Assembly (NCBI RefSeq): GCF_004336805.1
Contig: NZ_SJXM01000002.1
Location: 124,001 to 188,000 of the forward strand
Source: Aeromicrobium sp. IC_218
GTDB taxonomy: Bacteria > Actinomycetota > Actinomycetes > Propionibacteriales > Nocardioidaceae
Reading direction: 5' to 3'
Length of the DNA: 64,000 nucleotides
The notes beneath the pieces were generated by a model that was not told the DNA's origin, made no database searches, and worked only from the letters and a program-made list of their open reading frames with translations. Shown here piece by piece: positions 9,978 to 17,019 of this stretch (position 1 is the first letter of the stretch; each line of letters begins with the position of its first letter). The position numbers and the translations under genes were made by a program.

Positions 9978-10475
9978 ATGGGTGATTTCGACGACCTCCT
10001 GAACGCCAACGCGGACTTCGCGTCCGACTTCGACCTCGCCGGCTTCGACGGCGTCGCCCGCGCCGGCGTCGCCATGGTGACCTGCATGGACTCGCGCATC
10101 GACCCGCTGGGGATGATCGGGCTCAAGCCCGGCGACGCGAAGATCCTGCGCAACCCCGGCGGCCGCGTCACCGACCAGGCCCTGGTCGCCCTCGTGCTGG
10201 GCGTCCACCTGCTCGGCGTCGAGCGGATCCTGGTCGTCGAGCACACGCGCTGCGCGATGGCCTCCAAGCCCGAGCACGAGCTGCACGAGGCGCTGACGCA
10301 GAGCGCCGGCCTCGACGCGTCCTGGATGACGCTGGGCGCGATCACCGACCAGCAGCAGACCATCCGCCACGACCTGCACCGTGTCCGCAGCCACCCGCTC
10401 ATCGGCGACCGGGCGAAGGTCGGCGGCTTCGTCTACGACGTCGACTCCGGCCTGCTCGCGCCGGTCCAGGAGTAG
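9978..10475 (+). CDS. Beta-class carbonic anhydrase
   Basis: 165-residue zinc enzyme that interconverts CO2 and bicarbonate. The zinc ligands are visible: Cys36 in CMDSR (with the Asp38-Arg40 dyad), then His89 and Cys92 in EHTRC. At 165 residues it is of the short Rv1284-like type. The ATG is 21 bp after the MFS stop and the gene is oriented the same way, so it may be co-transcribed, but no functional link to that transporter is evident. The end is unambiguous, followed by a 68-bp spacer before the SRPBCC gene. Confidence 0.9.
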   Translation: MGDFDDLLNANADFASDFDLAGFDGVARAGVAMVTCMDSRIDPLGMIGLKPGDAKILRNPGGRVTDQALVALVLGVHLLGVERILVVEHTRCAMASKPEHELHEALTQSAGLDASWMTLGAITDQQQTIRHDLHRVRSHPLIGDRAKVGGFVYDVDSGLLAPVQE

Positions 10476-10543
10476 GACGGTTCACGGCGTCGGCCCCCGG
10501 GTACGACGCCGGTGACCCTTCCTCGATCCCCCCGGAGACGACC

Positions 10544-10975
10544 GTGCCCGACATCGACCGCACCATCACCGTGGACGCCGACCAGCAGGCGGTGTGGGAC
10601 TTCCTGTCCGACTTCACCACGACCGAGCAGTGGGACCCGCCGACGCAGTCGACCGAACGCGTCTCGGGCGACGGCGGCGTGGGCACCGTCTACCGCAACG
10701 TCTCCAAGCTGCTGGGCAAGGAGACCGAGGTGACGTACACGGTGGTCGTCCACGAGGCGCCGCACCGGCTCGAGCTCGACGGCGACGCGGGCTCGGTGAA
10801 GCTGCACGACACCATCACGATCGAGCAGGACGGCCCGCGGACGACGGTGCGCTACGTCGCCGAGTTCCACCCGCAGGGCGCGGCCAAGCTGGTCGAGCCG
10901 CTGCTGCCGCTCGGCCTCAAGAAGCTCGGCGACGACGCCGCGGAACAGATGGAACAGTGCCTGCGACGCCTCTGA
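10544..10975 (+). CDS. SRPBCC family protein
   Basis: 143-residue START/Bet v1-like ligand-binding fold protein. The opening IDRTITVDADQQAVWDFLSD is the typical first strand and helix of polyketide-cyclase/dehydrase-like SRPBCC proteins, and the C-terminal long helix (KLVEPLLPLGLKKLGDDAAEQMEQCL) closes the cavity. No catalytic residues can be assigned. The start is a GTG. The next gene begins inside its last codons (GTG at 10957, 19 bp overlap), so the two are probably coupled. The ligand is unknown. Confidence 0.8.
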   Translation: MPDIDRTITVDADQQAVWDFLSDFTTTEQWDPPTQSTERVSGDGGVGTVYRNVSKLLGKETEVTYTVVVHEAPHRLELDGDAGSVKLHDTITIEQDGPRTTVRYVAEFHPQGAAKLVEPLLPLGLKKLGDDAAEQMEQCLRRL

Positions 10976-11553
10976 GCCGGGCCGCCGAGCCCGCCGACCC
11001 CCGGTCGCCCGCCTCCCCCACGTGGGTGGCGGGCGACCTGCTGCGCGCTGCCGCGCTGGTGAGCCTCGCCGTCGCCGTCCCGCTGTACGGGTTCGTCGGT
11101 GCCGCGCTGTTCCTGCTGGTCCTCGGCGGCACCATGCTGCCCCGGGCCCTGGGCCTGCCGACGGCGCTGGACGTGCCGTTCTGCGCCACCATCCTGCTCG
11201 CGGCGTGGGCCGCCCAGCTCGACTGGTACGAGGCCGTCGACTGGCTCGACCTGGTCGTCCACGCCGTCGCGACCGGCCTGGTCGCTGCGGTCGCCCACCT
11301 GACGCTCGCGCGGGTCCGGCTGCTGCCCGAGCCGGGGGCGCCCCGCTCCCGCCTGGCGTCGGCCATGACCACCGTCGCCCTCGGCCTGGCGCTCGCCGTG
11401 GTGTGGGAGGTCGGCGAGTGGCTGGGCCACACCTACCTGGACGACCGCATCCAGGTCGGCACGAGCGACACCGTCGGCGACCTGCTGGCCGGCGCCCTGG
11501 GTGCCGTGGCGGCCGCCGTCCCGCTCTCCCGCCGCACGGACGCGGACCGGTGA
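10957..11553 (+). CDS. YjdF/DUF2238-like integral membrane protein
   Basis: 198-residue protein with about five or six hydrophobic segments. The pattern DWYEAVDWLDLVVHAVATG and the C-terminal DTVGDLLAGALGA resembles YjdF/DUF2238 membrane proteins, whose function is unknown. Start choice rests on the GTG at 10957, which overlaps the end of the SRPBCC gene; the stop TGA overlaps the GTG of the glycosyltransferase gene (GTGA). The tight packing suggests one operon with SRPBCC and the GT2. Confidence 0.65.
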   Translation: MPATPLSRAAEPADPRSPASPTWVAGDLLRAAALVSLAVAVPLYGFVGAALFLLVLGGTMLPRALGLPTALDVPFCATILLAAWAAQLDWYEAVDWLDLVVHAVATGLVAAVAHLTLARVRLLPEPGAPRSRLASAMTTVALGLALAVVWEVGEWLGHTYLDDRIQVGTSDTVGDLLAGALGAVAAAVPLSRRTDADR

Positions 11554-12326
11554 CCGCCGACCGCGGCTCGGTCTCCGTCGTCGTGCCCGTGCTGGACGAC
11601 GCGACCGCCCTCGCCCGCTGCTTGGACCGGCTCGGGCGGCAGACCCGACGCCCCGACGAGGTCGTCGTGGTCGACAACGGCTCCACCGACACCTCGGTCG
11701 CGGTGGCCCGCGCGTACGGCGCCCGGGTCGTGACCGAGCCGCGCCGCGGCATCCCGCACGCGGCCGCCACCGGCTACGACGCGGCGGCCGGCGACGTGAT
11801 CGTCCGCTGCGACGCCGACAGCCTGCCGGGCCCGCGCTGGCTGGAGCGGCTCGTCGCCCCGCTCGAGCACGACTCCGGGCTCGACGCGGTGACCGGGCTG
11901 GGCGTGTTCCGCGACGCACCGCGCGGCAGCCGCACGCTGCTGACCGTCCTCTACCTCGGCGCCTACTACGTGACCTCGCACCTGGCGCTCGGTCACACCG
12001 CGCTGTGGGGCTCGAACATGGCCCTGCGCCGCACGTCCTGGGCCGAGGTGTCGACGGCCGTCCACCGCGAGGCGGACGTCCACGACGACATGGACCTGGC
12101 GTTCGTGCTCGGGCCGCGCCGCCGCATCCGGCTCGTGCCGGTCGTCGTGGGGGTCTCGGCCCGGTCGCTGCGCGGCGGAGTGCAGATGCGCCGCCGGTTC
12201 GGACGCGCCCGGCGCACCCTCGAGCTGAACTGGCGCACCAGCCCGCCGTGGCTGCGGTGGCGCGACCGTCACCAGGAGACGTGGGGCCAGATCAGCAGCT
12301 GGGTGAGCAGGAAGCCGGTCAGGTAG
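11550..12326 (+). CDS. Family 2 glycosyltransferase
   Basis: 258-residue GT-A-fold enzyme. SVSVVVPVLDD opens the Rossmann-like fold, VVVDNGSTDTS near residues 38-48 binds the nucleotide, and CDADS near 88-92 is the DXD metal site. A hydrophobic stretch near 140-155 may contact the membrane. It is short for a processive enzyme and is probably a monoglycosyl transferase. The acceptor is unknown. It runs convergent to the carotenoid operon and overlaps the end of crtEb by 58 bp on the opposite strand, so a role as carotenoid glycosyltransferase is conceivable but unsupported. Confidence 0.8.
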   Translation: MTADRGSVSVVVPVLDDATALARCLDRLGRQTRRPDEVVVVDNGSTDTSVAVARAYGARVVTEPRRGIPHAAATGYDAAAGDVIVRCDADSLPGPRWLERLVAPLEHDSGLDAVTGLGVFRDAPRGSRTLLTVLYLGAYYVTSHLALGHTALWGSNMALRRTSWAEVSTAVHREADVHDDMDLAFVLGPRRRIRLVPVVVGVSARSLRGGVQMRRRFGRARRTLELNWRTSPPWLRWRDRHQETWGQISSWVSRKPVR

Positions 12327-13162
12327 TTCAGCCACAGGAACCGCCGCCAGCCGGCGTTGGCCCGCTCGCAGTCGGCGTCGCGCAGCCGCACGAACGGCAG
12401 CACGTTCAGCACGTACGGCACCGCGAGCGCGCCGGCGAGCGTGTACGGCCAGGGCAGCGTGAGCAGCACGAGCCCGCCGACGACGTAGCAGCCGAGCGCG
12501 AACCAGGTCGTGGGTGCGGAGCCGAGCACGGTGCCGATCGACCCGATGCCCCCGGCCCGGTCGGCCTCGACGTCCTGCACCGCGCCGAAGGCGTGCGAGC
12601 CCATGCCCCACAGGAAGAACCCGACGAGCGCGGCGGCGTTGTCACCGATCGAGGCACCGGCGAGCGCCAGGCCGACCACGGCGGGGCTGACGAAGTGCGT
12701 GCTGGACGTGACGGAGTCCAGGAACGGGCGCTCCTTGAAGCGCAGCACCGGGGCCGAGTACGCGACGACGGCGAACACGCTCACCGTCAGCACGAGGGCC
12801 GAGCGCACGTCGCCCAGCACGAGCAGCGCGGCCAGGAACGGGACGTTGCTGGCCACCGCCGCGACGATCGTCGTGCGGTGCACCCGGCGGTCGAGCACCA
12901 CGCCCTCGACCCCGCCCTTGCGCGGGTTGCGCACGTCGGACTCGTAGTCGAAGACGTCGTTCACGCCGTACATGAGCAGGTTGTAGGGCACCAGGAAGTA
13001 CAGGACGCCGATCACGAACGCGAGGTCGACGCCGCCGCCGGCGAGCAGGTAGGCCGCGCCGAACGGGTAGGCCGTGTTCACCCAGCTCAGCGGGCGCGAC
13101 GAGCCCAGCACCTGGCGCAGCGGACTGGGTGCGGGCGTGCCGCCGACGGACGCGGCACTCAC
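12269..13162 (-). CDS. crtEb: UbiA-family lycopene elongase (CrtEb-like)
   Basis: 297-residue polytopic prenyltransferase. The two Asp-rich motifs of the UbiA family are seen as NDVFDYESD at residues 68-76 and DVEADRAGG near 205-213. In Corynebacterium and Micrococcus the homologue adds C5 units to lycopene to make C50 flavuxanthin-type products, in the order crtYe-crtYf-crtEb as here. It starts at a GTG overlapping the stop of crtYf (GTGA). The stop lies inside the antisense 3' end of the GT2 gene. Function is assigned from family plus operon context. Confidence 0.85.
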   Translation of the reverse strand: MSAASVGGTPAPSPLRQVLGSSRPLSWVNTAYPFGAAYLLAGGGVDLAFVIGVLYFLVPYNLLMYGVNDVFDYESDVRNPRKGGVEGVVLDRRVHRTTIVAAVASNVPFLAALLVLGDVRSALVLTVSVFAVVAYSAPVLRFKERPFLDSVTSSTHFVSPAVVGLALAGASIGDNAAALVGFFLWGMGSHAFGAVQDVEADRAGGIGSIGTVLGSAPTTWFALGCYVVGGLVLLTLPWPYTLAGALAVPYVLNVLPFVRLRDADCERANAGWRRFLWLNYLTGFLLTQLLIWPHVSW

Positions 13163-13470
13163 GCGGCCACGTCCTCGCGACGGGCCAGCAGCGCGAGCGC
13201 GGGCAGGCCCAGCCCGGCGGCCAGCGGCCAGGCGAAGTCCTCCAGCGGGGCCAGGCCGACGCGCAGCCCGGACGTGATCGCGTCGTCGTAGCGGAACAGG
13301 TCGGCGGCGATCATGACGTTGTCGAACACCGCCGTGAGCACGAGCAGCGCGACCAGGGTCAGGACGGTCGCCAGCCACCAGCGGCGTCCCGGACGCCGGA
13401 CGACCGCGGCCACGACGAGCACGACGACGGCGAGGCCGACGAACGGCAGGGCGAGCGTCGCGTACGTCAT
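13159..13470 (-). CDS. crtYf: C50 carotenoid epsilon/gamma cyclase subunit CrtYf-like
   Basis: 103-residue membrane protein with three hydrophobic helices and the lycopene-cyclase-domain pattern LFRYDDAITSGLRVGLAPLEDFAWP near residues 65-90. It is one half of the heterodimeric cyclase; the other half, CrtYe, is immediately upstream. The ATG overlaps the crtYe stop (ATGA) and the stop overlaps the crtEb GTG. Which ring type (epsilon or gamma) is formed cannot be told from sequence alone. Confidence 0.85.
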   Translation of the reverse strand: MTYATLALPFVGLAVVVLVVAAVVRRPGRRWWLATVLTLVALLVLTAVFDNVMIAADLFRYDDAITSGLRVGLAPLEDFAWPLAAGLGLPALALLARREDVAA

Positions 13471-13817
13471 CGGACGCTCCTCTCCCGCGGGCCGCGGGCG
13501 TCGAGCGCGGGCAGCACGACCCGCAGCAGGAGCCGGTGCAGCACCATCGTGAGGTAGCAGAAGAACAGCACGAAGAAGATCTCCTCGACCGGCAGCTCGT
13601 CGGCCAGCTCGAGACCGGTCATCGCGGGCGAGTCGCCCCGCTCGTAGATGCCCAGCGAGATCGCCACGAGGTCCCAGGCCAGGAAGAACGCCACCCCGGC
13701 CGCCACGACGCCCAGCGCGAACCGCGGACGGTCGAACAGGAACAGCCGCCAGCGCCGGTCGACCAGCCCCATGCACACCGTCGACCCGACGATCGCCAGC
13801 AGGTACAGCGACGTCAT
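13467..13817 (-). CDS. crtYe: C50 carotenoid cyclase subunit CrtYe-like
   Basis: 116-residue membrane protein of the lycopene cyclase domain family, three hydrophobic helices. The signature ELPVEEIFFVLFFCY at about 74-88 contains the conserved acidic pair used by these cyclases. It is the upstream partner of CrtYf. Its ATG overlaps the stop of the 27-codon frame inside the 84-bp element (ATGA), and GGAGGT sits 6 bases before the ATG, inside a possible hairpin. Confidence 0.85.
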   Translation of the reverse strand: MTSLYLLAIVGSTVCMGLVDRRWRLFLFDRPRFALGVVAAGVAFFLAWDLVAISLGIYERGDSPAMTGLELADELPVEEIFFVLFFCYLTMVLHRLLLRVVLPALDARGPRERSVR

Positions 13818-13897
13818 GGACGGACCTCCGTGAAGAAGCCACGGTACGGAGACCCGCCCATGACCGCGCTGAACGTTCCCTCGCTCCGCTCGGTCAT
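13814..13897 (-). repeat. 84-bp MIRU-like element with 27-codon ORF, copy A (in crtI-crtYe junction)
   Basis: The element occupies exactly the interval between the crtI stop and the crtYe start. It contains a 27-codon open frame, MTERSEGTFSAVMGG... ending SPYRGFFTEVRP, whose ATG overlaps the crtI stop and whose TGA overlaps the crtYe ATG. A second element of identical length and architecture lies at 30269-30352 on the other strand; 11 of 27 codons encode the same residue and the 3' halves are nearly alike in DNA. This matches the behaviour of mycobacterial MIRUs, which insert into ATGA junctions and keep coupling. Inside, CTCCGT and ACGGAG can pair across a 14-base loop, covering the GGAGGT ribosome binding site of crtYe. 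Whether the peptide is made is unknown. Confidence 0.7.
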
Positions 13898-15471
13898 GCG
13901 CCCTCCCCCACCGGCAGCGGGGTGGTGGTGCGGTCGCCGCGCACGCGCTTGAGCGCCAGCTCGGCGCTGATCAGGCACATGGGCAGTCCGATGCCCGGGA
14001 TGGTGCCGTTGCCGGCGTAGACCAGGCCGTCGATCCTCCGCGAGGCGTTGCCGGCGCGGAAGAACGCGCTCTGCCGCAGCACGTGGGCCGGACCGAGCGC
14101 GCCGCCGGACCAGGCATTGAGGTCCGCGGCGAAGTCGCCAGGCGCGATCGAGCGCCGCACGACGACCCGTTCGGCCAGGTCGGGCACGCCGGCCTTGGCC
14201 GCGATCGTCGCGATGGCCGCGTCGACCGCCTTCTCGACGACCGCGTCTCCCCCGCCGTCGACACCACCGCGGCCGAGCCCGGGGTCGGCGGGCACCGGTA
14301 CGAGGACGAACAGGTTCTCGTGGCCCGCGGGCGCGACGCTCGGGTCGGTGGCGGACGGACGGCACACGTACAGCGACGCCGGGTCGGGCACCCGGGTCGG
14401 ACGCTCGAAGATGGCGTCGAAGTTGGAGCGCCAGTCCTCGGTGAAGAAGAGCGTGTGGTGGGCCAGCTCGGGCAGGGCACCGCGCACGCCCAGGCAGGCC
14501 AGCACCGCGCCGGGGCCGGGGTCGCGACGGGCCCAGTAGTCCTCGTCGTACGTGCGCAGGTCGGCCGGGACGAGCCGGGTCTCGACGTGGTGCAGGTCGG
14601 CCGCACCGACGACGAGGTCGGCCTCGACGAGCGTGTCGGCGCCGTCCGCGCTGCGGACCCGCACGCCGCGCACCCGCGGACGTCCGTCGCGCTCGACCTC
14701 GACCGCCGTGGCGGCCGTGGAGGTGTGCAGGCGGACCCCGGCCCGCTCGGCGACGCGCACCAGCGCGTCCACGAACGTGCCGAAGCCGCCCTGGGGGTAG
14801 TAGACGCCGTCGTCGAGGTCGAGCCAGCTCATGAGGTGGTACAGGCTCGGCGCGCGCTCCGGCGAGGTGCCCAGGAAGACCGCCGGGTAGCCCAGGACCT
14901 GGCGCAGCCGCGGGTCGGTGAACCGTCCGGCCACGAACGACTCCAGCGACTGCGTGAGCATGCGCGCGAGCCGCGGGCCGCGACGGAGCACGTCCGGCCG
15001 CACGATGGACGTGCGCGACGCGAACGTGCCGTAGAGGAAGCGCTGGACGGCCAGGTCGTAGACGTCGCGGGCCGAGTCCAGGTAGCGCTCGAGCGCCGTG
15101 CCCGCGCCCGGCTCGACGGCCTCGAACGCGGCGACGTTGGCGGCACGGTCGCCGGTCATCTCGAGCGGCTCGTCGTGCTGCTCGAAGAACACCCGGTACG
15201 CCGGGTCGAGCCGGACGAGGTCCAGCTCGTCCGCGGCGCTGGTTCCCATGAGCCGGAAGAAGTGGTCGAACACCTCGGGCATGAGGTACCACGACGGCCC
15301 GGTGTCGAAGCGGAAGCCGTCCTGCTCCCAGGTGCCGGCCCGGCCGCCGAGGTCGGGCTGCTTCTCGACCAGGTCGACCGTCCAGCCGTCGCGGGCCAGC
15401 AGCGACGCGGTGGCCAGTCCGGCCACCCCGCCACCGACGACGACGGCACGCCCCGGCTCGCGCGCGCTCAC
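13894..15471 (-). CDS. crtI: Phytoene desaturase
   Basis: 525-residue FAD-dependent desaturase that converts phytoene to lycopene. The dinucleotide-binding motif VVVGGGVAGLA lies at residues 10-20, with the downstream EKQPDLGGRAGTW loop typical of CrtI. The C-terminal YAGNGTIPGIGLPMCLISAEL stretch, near residues 485-505, is the carotenoid-oxidase signature. The start is a GTG overlapping the crtB stop (GTGA). The stop overlaps the ATG of the 84-bp element. The number of desaturation steps is not readable from sequence, but the downstream CrtEb/CrtYe/CrtYf imply lycopene as product. Confidence 0.92.
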   Translation of the reverse strand: MSAREPGRAVVVGGGVAGLATASLLARDGWTVDLVEKQPDLGGRAGTWEQDGFRFDTGPSWYLMPEVFDHFFRLMGTSAADELDLVRLDPAYRVFFEQHDEPLEMTGDRAANVAAFEAVEPGAGTALERYLDSARDVYDLAVQRFLYGTFASRTSIVRPDVLRRGPRLARMLTQSLESFVAGRFTDPRLRQVLGYPAVFLGTSPERAPSLYHLMSWLDLDDGVYYPQGGFGTFVDALVRVAERAGVRLHTSTAATAVEVERDGRPRVRGVRVRSADGADTLVEADLVVGAADLHHVETRLVPADLRTYDEDYWARRDPGPGAVLACLGVRGALPELAHHTLFFTEDWRSNFDAIFERPTRVPDPASLYVCRPSATDPSVAPAGHENLFVLVPVPADPGLGRGGVDGGGDAVVEKAVDAAIATIAAKAGVPDLAERVVVRRSIAPGDFAADLNAWSGGALGPAHVLRQSAFFRAGNASRRIDGLVYAGNGTIPGIGLPMCLISAELALKRVRGDRTTTPLPVGEGA

Positions 15472-16355
15472 CAGCGTCCCCGCAGCAGCTCGCGCGCCAC
15501 CAGGCGCGACTTCACGACGTTCGGGACCCGGACACGCTCGGTGCGGACCTGCTCGACCGGCGCCTCGCGCAGCCGGCGACCCAGCTCGGCGAACAGCGTG
15601 TGCGCGACGCGGACCGCGCGCCGGCTGCCGGGCGGGAGCTGCTCGATCGCCGCGGCGGCGACCCGTAGGTCGGCGTCGACGTCGTCGAGCAGGGCGTCGC
15701 GCTCGGCGGACGTGAGCGTGGCCGGGTCGACGTCCGGGAAGTAGCGACGGCCGAGCTCGCGGTGGTCGGCGGCCAGGTCGCGCAGGAAGTTGAGCTTCTG
15801 GAACGCCGCCCCCAGGCGGCACGCGCCCGGACGGAGGGCCTCGTAGGCGGCCTGCGGGTCGGGCTCCTCGCGCAGGAACGCCCGCAGGCACATGAGGCCC
15901 ACGACCTCGGCCGACCCGTACACGTAGGCGTCCAGGCTCGCCTGGTCGTGCTCGAGGACGTCCAGGTCGGTGCGCATGGAGGCGAAGAACGGCGTGACCA
16001 GCTCCGGCTCGATGCCGCAGGCCACGGCGGTGCGGGCGAACGCGTGCACGACCAGGTTGGCGCTGTGGCCGCTGGCCATCGCGGCGAGCGTCTCGGTCTC
16101 CAGCGCGTCGAGCAGCGTGCGGCGCGCGTCGTCGCTCTCGCCCGGCCGCGGCGCGTCGACGATCTCGTCGGCGACCCGCACGAGCGCGTAGACGTTGCGG
16201 ACGTGAGTGCGCACGGGCTCGTCGAGCAGTCGTGCGGCCAGGCCGAACGACGTCGAGTAGCGGCGGATCACCAGGCGCGCGGTCGACGTCGCGAGCGCGT
16301 CGTACTGGTCGGCCGGGGACGGCCGGCCGGACCCCCGACCTCCGAGCAGCATCAC
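15468..16355 (-). CDS. crtB: Phytoene synthase
   Basis: 295-residue squalene/phytoene synthase-type enzyme that condenses two GGPP molecules to phytoene. The first Asp-rich motif DEIVD lies at residues 63-67 and the second, NFLRDLAAD, near 185-193; YGSAEVVGLM is the conserved helix in between. The start GTG at 16355 overlaps the idi stop, with an ATG directly after it as an alternative. It is the second gene of the carotenoid operon. No GGPP synthase (crtE) is present in the window, so the substrate must come from elsewhere. Confidence 0.92.
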   Translation of the reverse strand: MMLLGGRGSGRPSPADQYDALATSTARLVIRRYSTSFGLAARLLDEPVRTHVRNVYALVRVADEIVDAPRPGESDDARRTLLDALETETLAAMASGHSANLVVHAFARTAVACGIEPELVTPFFASMRTDLDVLEHDQASLDAYVYGSAEVVGLMCLRAFLREEPDPQAAYEALRPGACRLGAAFQKLNFLRDLAADHRELGRRYFPDVDPATLTSAERDALLDDVDADLRVAAAAIEQLPPGSRRAVRVAHTLFAELGRRLREAPVEQVRTERVRVPNVVKSRLVARELLRGRW

Positions 16356-16903
16356 GAGGCCACCCGTCCCCAGGTGCTGCCGGCGAGGCCGAGCTCGGCC
16401 ACCTGCTCGACCATCCACGGGCTGAGCGCCCACGGGGCGGCCGCGACGGCGCCGCGGAGCTCGTCCTCGCTCACCCAGCGCAGGGCGTCGACCTCGTCGG
16501 GGTTCGGCGCGAGCGGGCCGTCGCAGGTGGCGACGAAGACGGGGCAGAGCTCGTTCTCGACGATCCCGGACGCGTCGACGGCGCGGTAGCGGAACGAGGG
16601 CAGGACGCAGTGCAGGTCGCGCACCGTCGTGCCGAGCTCGCGCACGGCGTAGCGGTGCACGGCGTCCTCCATCGGCTCGCCCGGTCGCGGGTGCCCGCAG
16701 AAGGAGTTGGTCCACACCCCGGCGAAGGTCTGCTTGGACGTGGCGCGCCGGGTCAGCAGCACGCGTCCGGAGTCGTCGAGCAGGTAGCAGGAGAAGGCCA
16801 GGTGGAGCGGCGTGCGCGCGGTGTGCACCTCGGTGCGCGGCGCGGTGCCCGACGGCCGGTGCTCGGCGTCGAGCAGGACCACGAGGTCATCGGCTGCGTG
16901 CAG
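16352..16903 (-). CDS. idi: Isopentenyl-diphosphate delta-isomerase, type I
   Basis: Nudix-fold isomerase that interconverts IPP and DMAPP. The active-site Cys is in SFCGHPRPGEP and the metal/acid residues in ENELCPVF; the length of about 183 residues fits the family. The start is uncertain. A CTG at 16903 has GGGAGAG at ideal spacing and gives a family-like N-terminus (HAADDLVVLLDAEHRPSGTA). A GTG at 16882 is shorter and lacks a ribosome binding site; a GTG at 16981 would add 26 residues. It is the first gene of the carotenoid operon and supplies its C5 units. Confidence 0.85.
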   Translation of the reverse strand: MHAADDLVVLLDAEHRPSGTAPRTEVHTARTPLHLAFSCYLLDDSGRVLLTRRATSKQTFAGVWTNSFCGHPRPGEPMEDAVHRYAVRELGTTVRDLHCVLPSFRYRAVDASGIVENELCPVFVATCDGPLAPNPDEVDALRWVSEDELRGAVAAAPWALSPWMVEQVAELGLAGSTWGRVAS

Positions 16904-17019
16904 GGTTCTCTCCCTCGTCGGCGACGCCGGGACGCCCGACGGCGGGCCGGAGAGCGTTCCCCGGCGAGGCCTAGTGAACACGTCCCCGGCAAGGCGCGCA
17001 CCCCCCGAGCGCCCTGCCG

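Noticed and set aside
13814-13897. A carotenoid-specific small protein between crtI and crtYe
   Set aside because: The same 27-codon design recurs between dinB and ptrB, so it is better explained by a repeated element than by a pathway protein; translation itself is not excluded.
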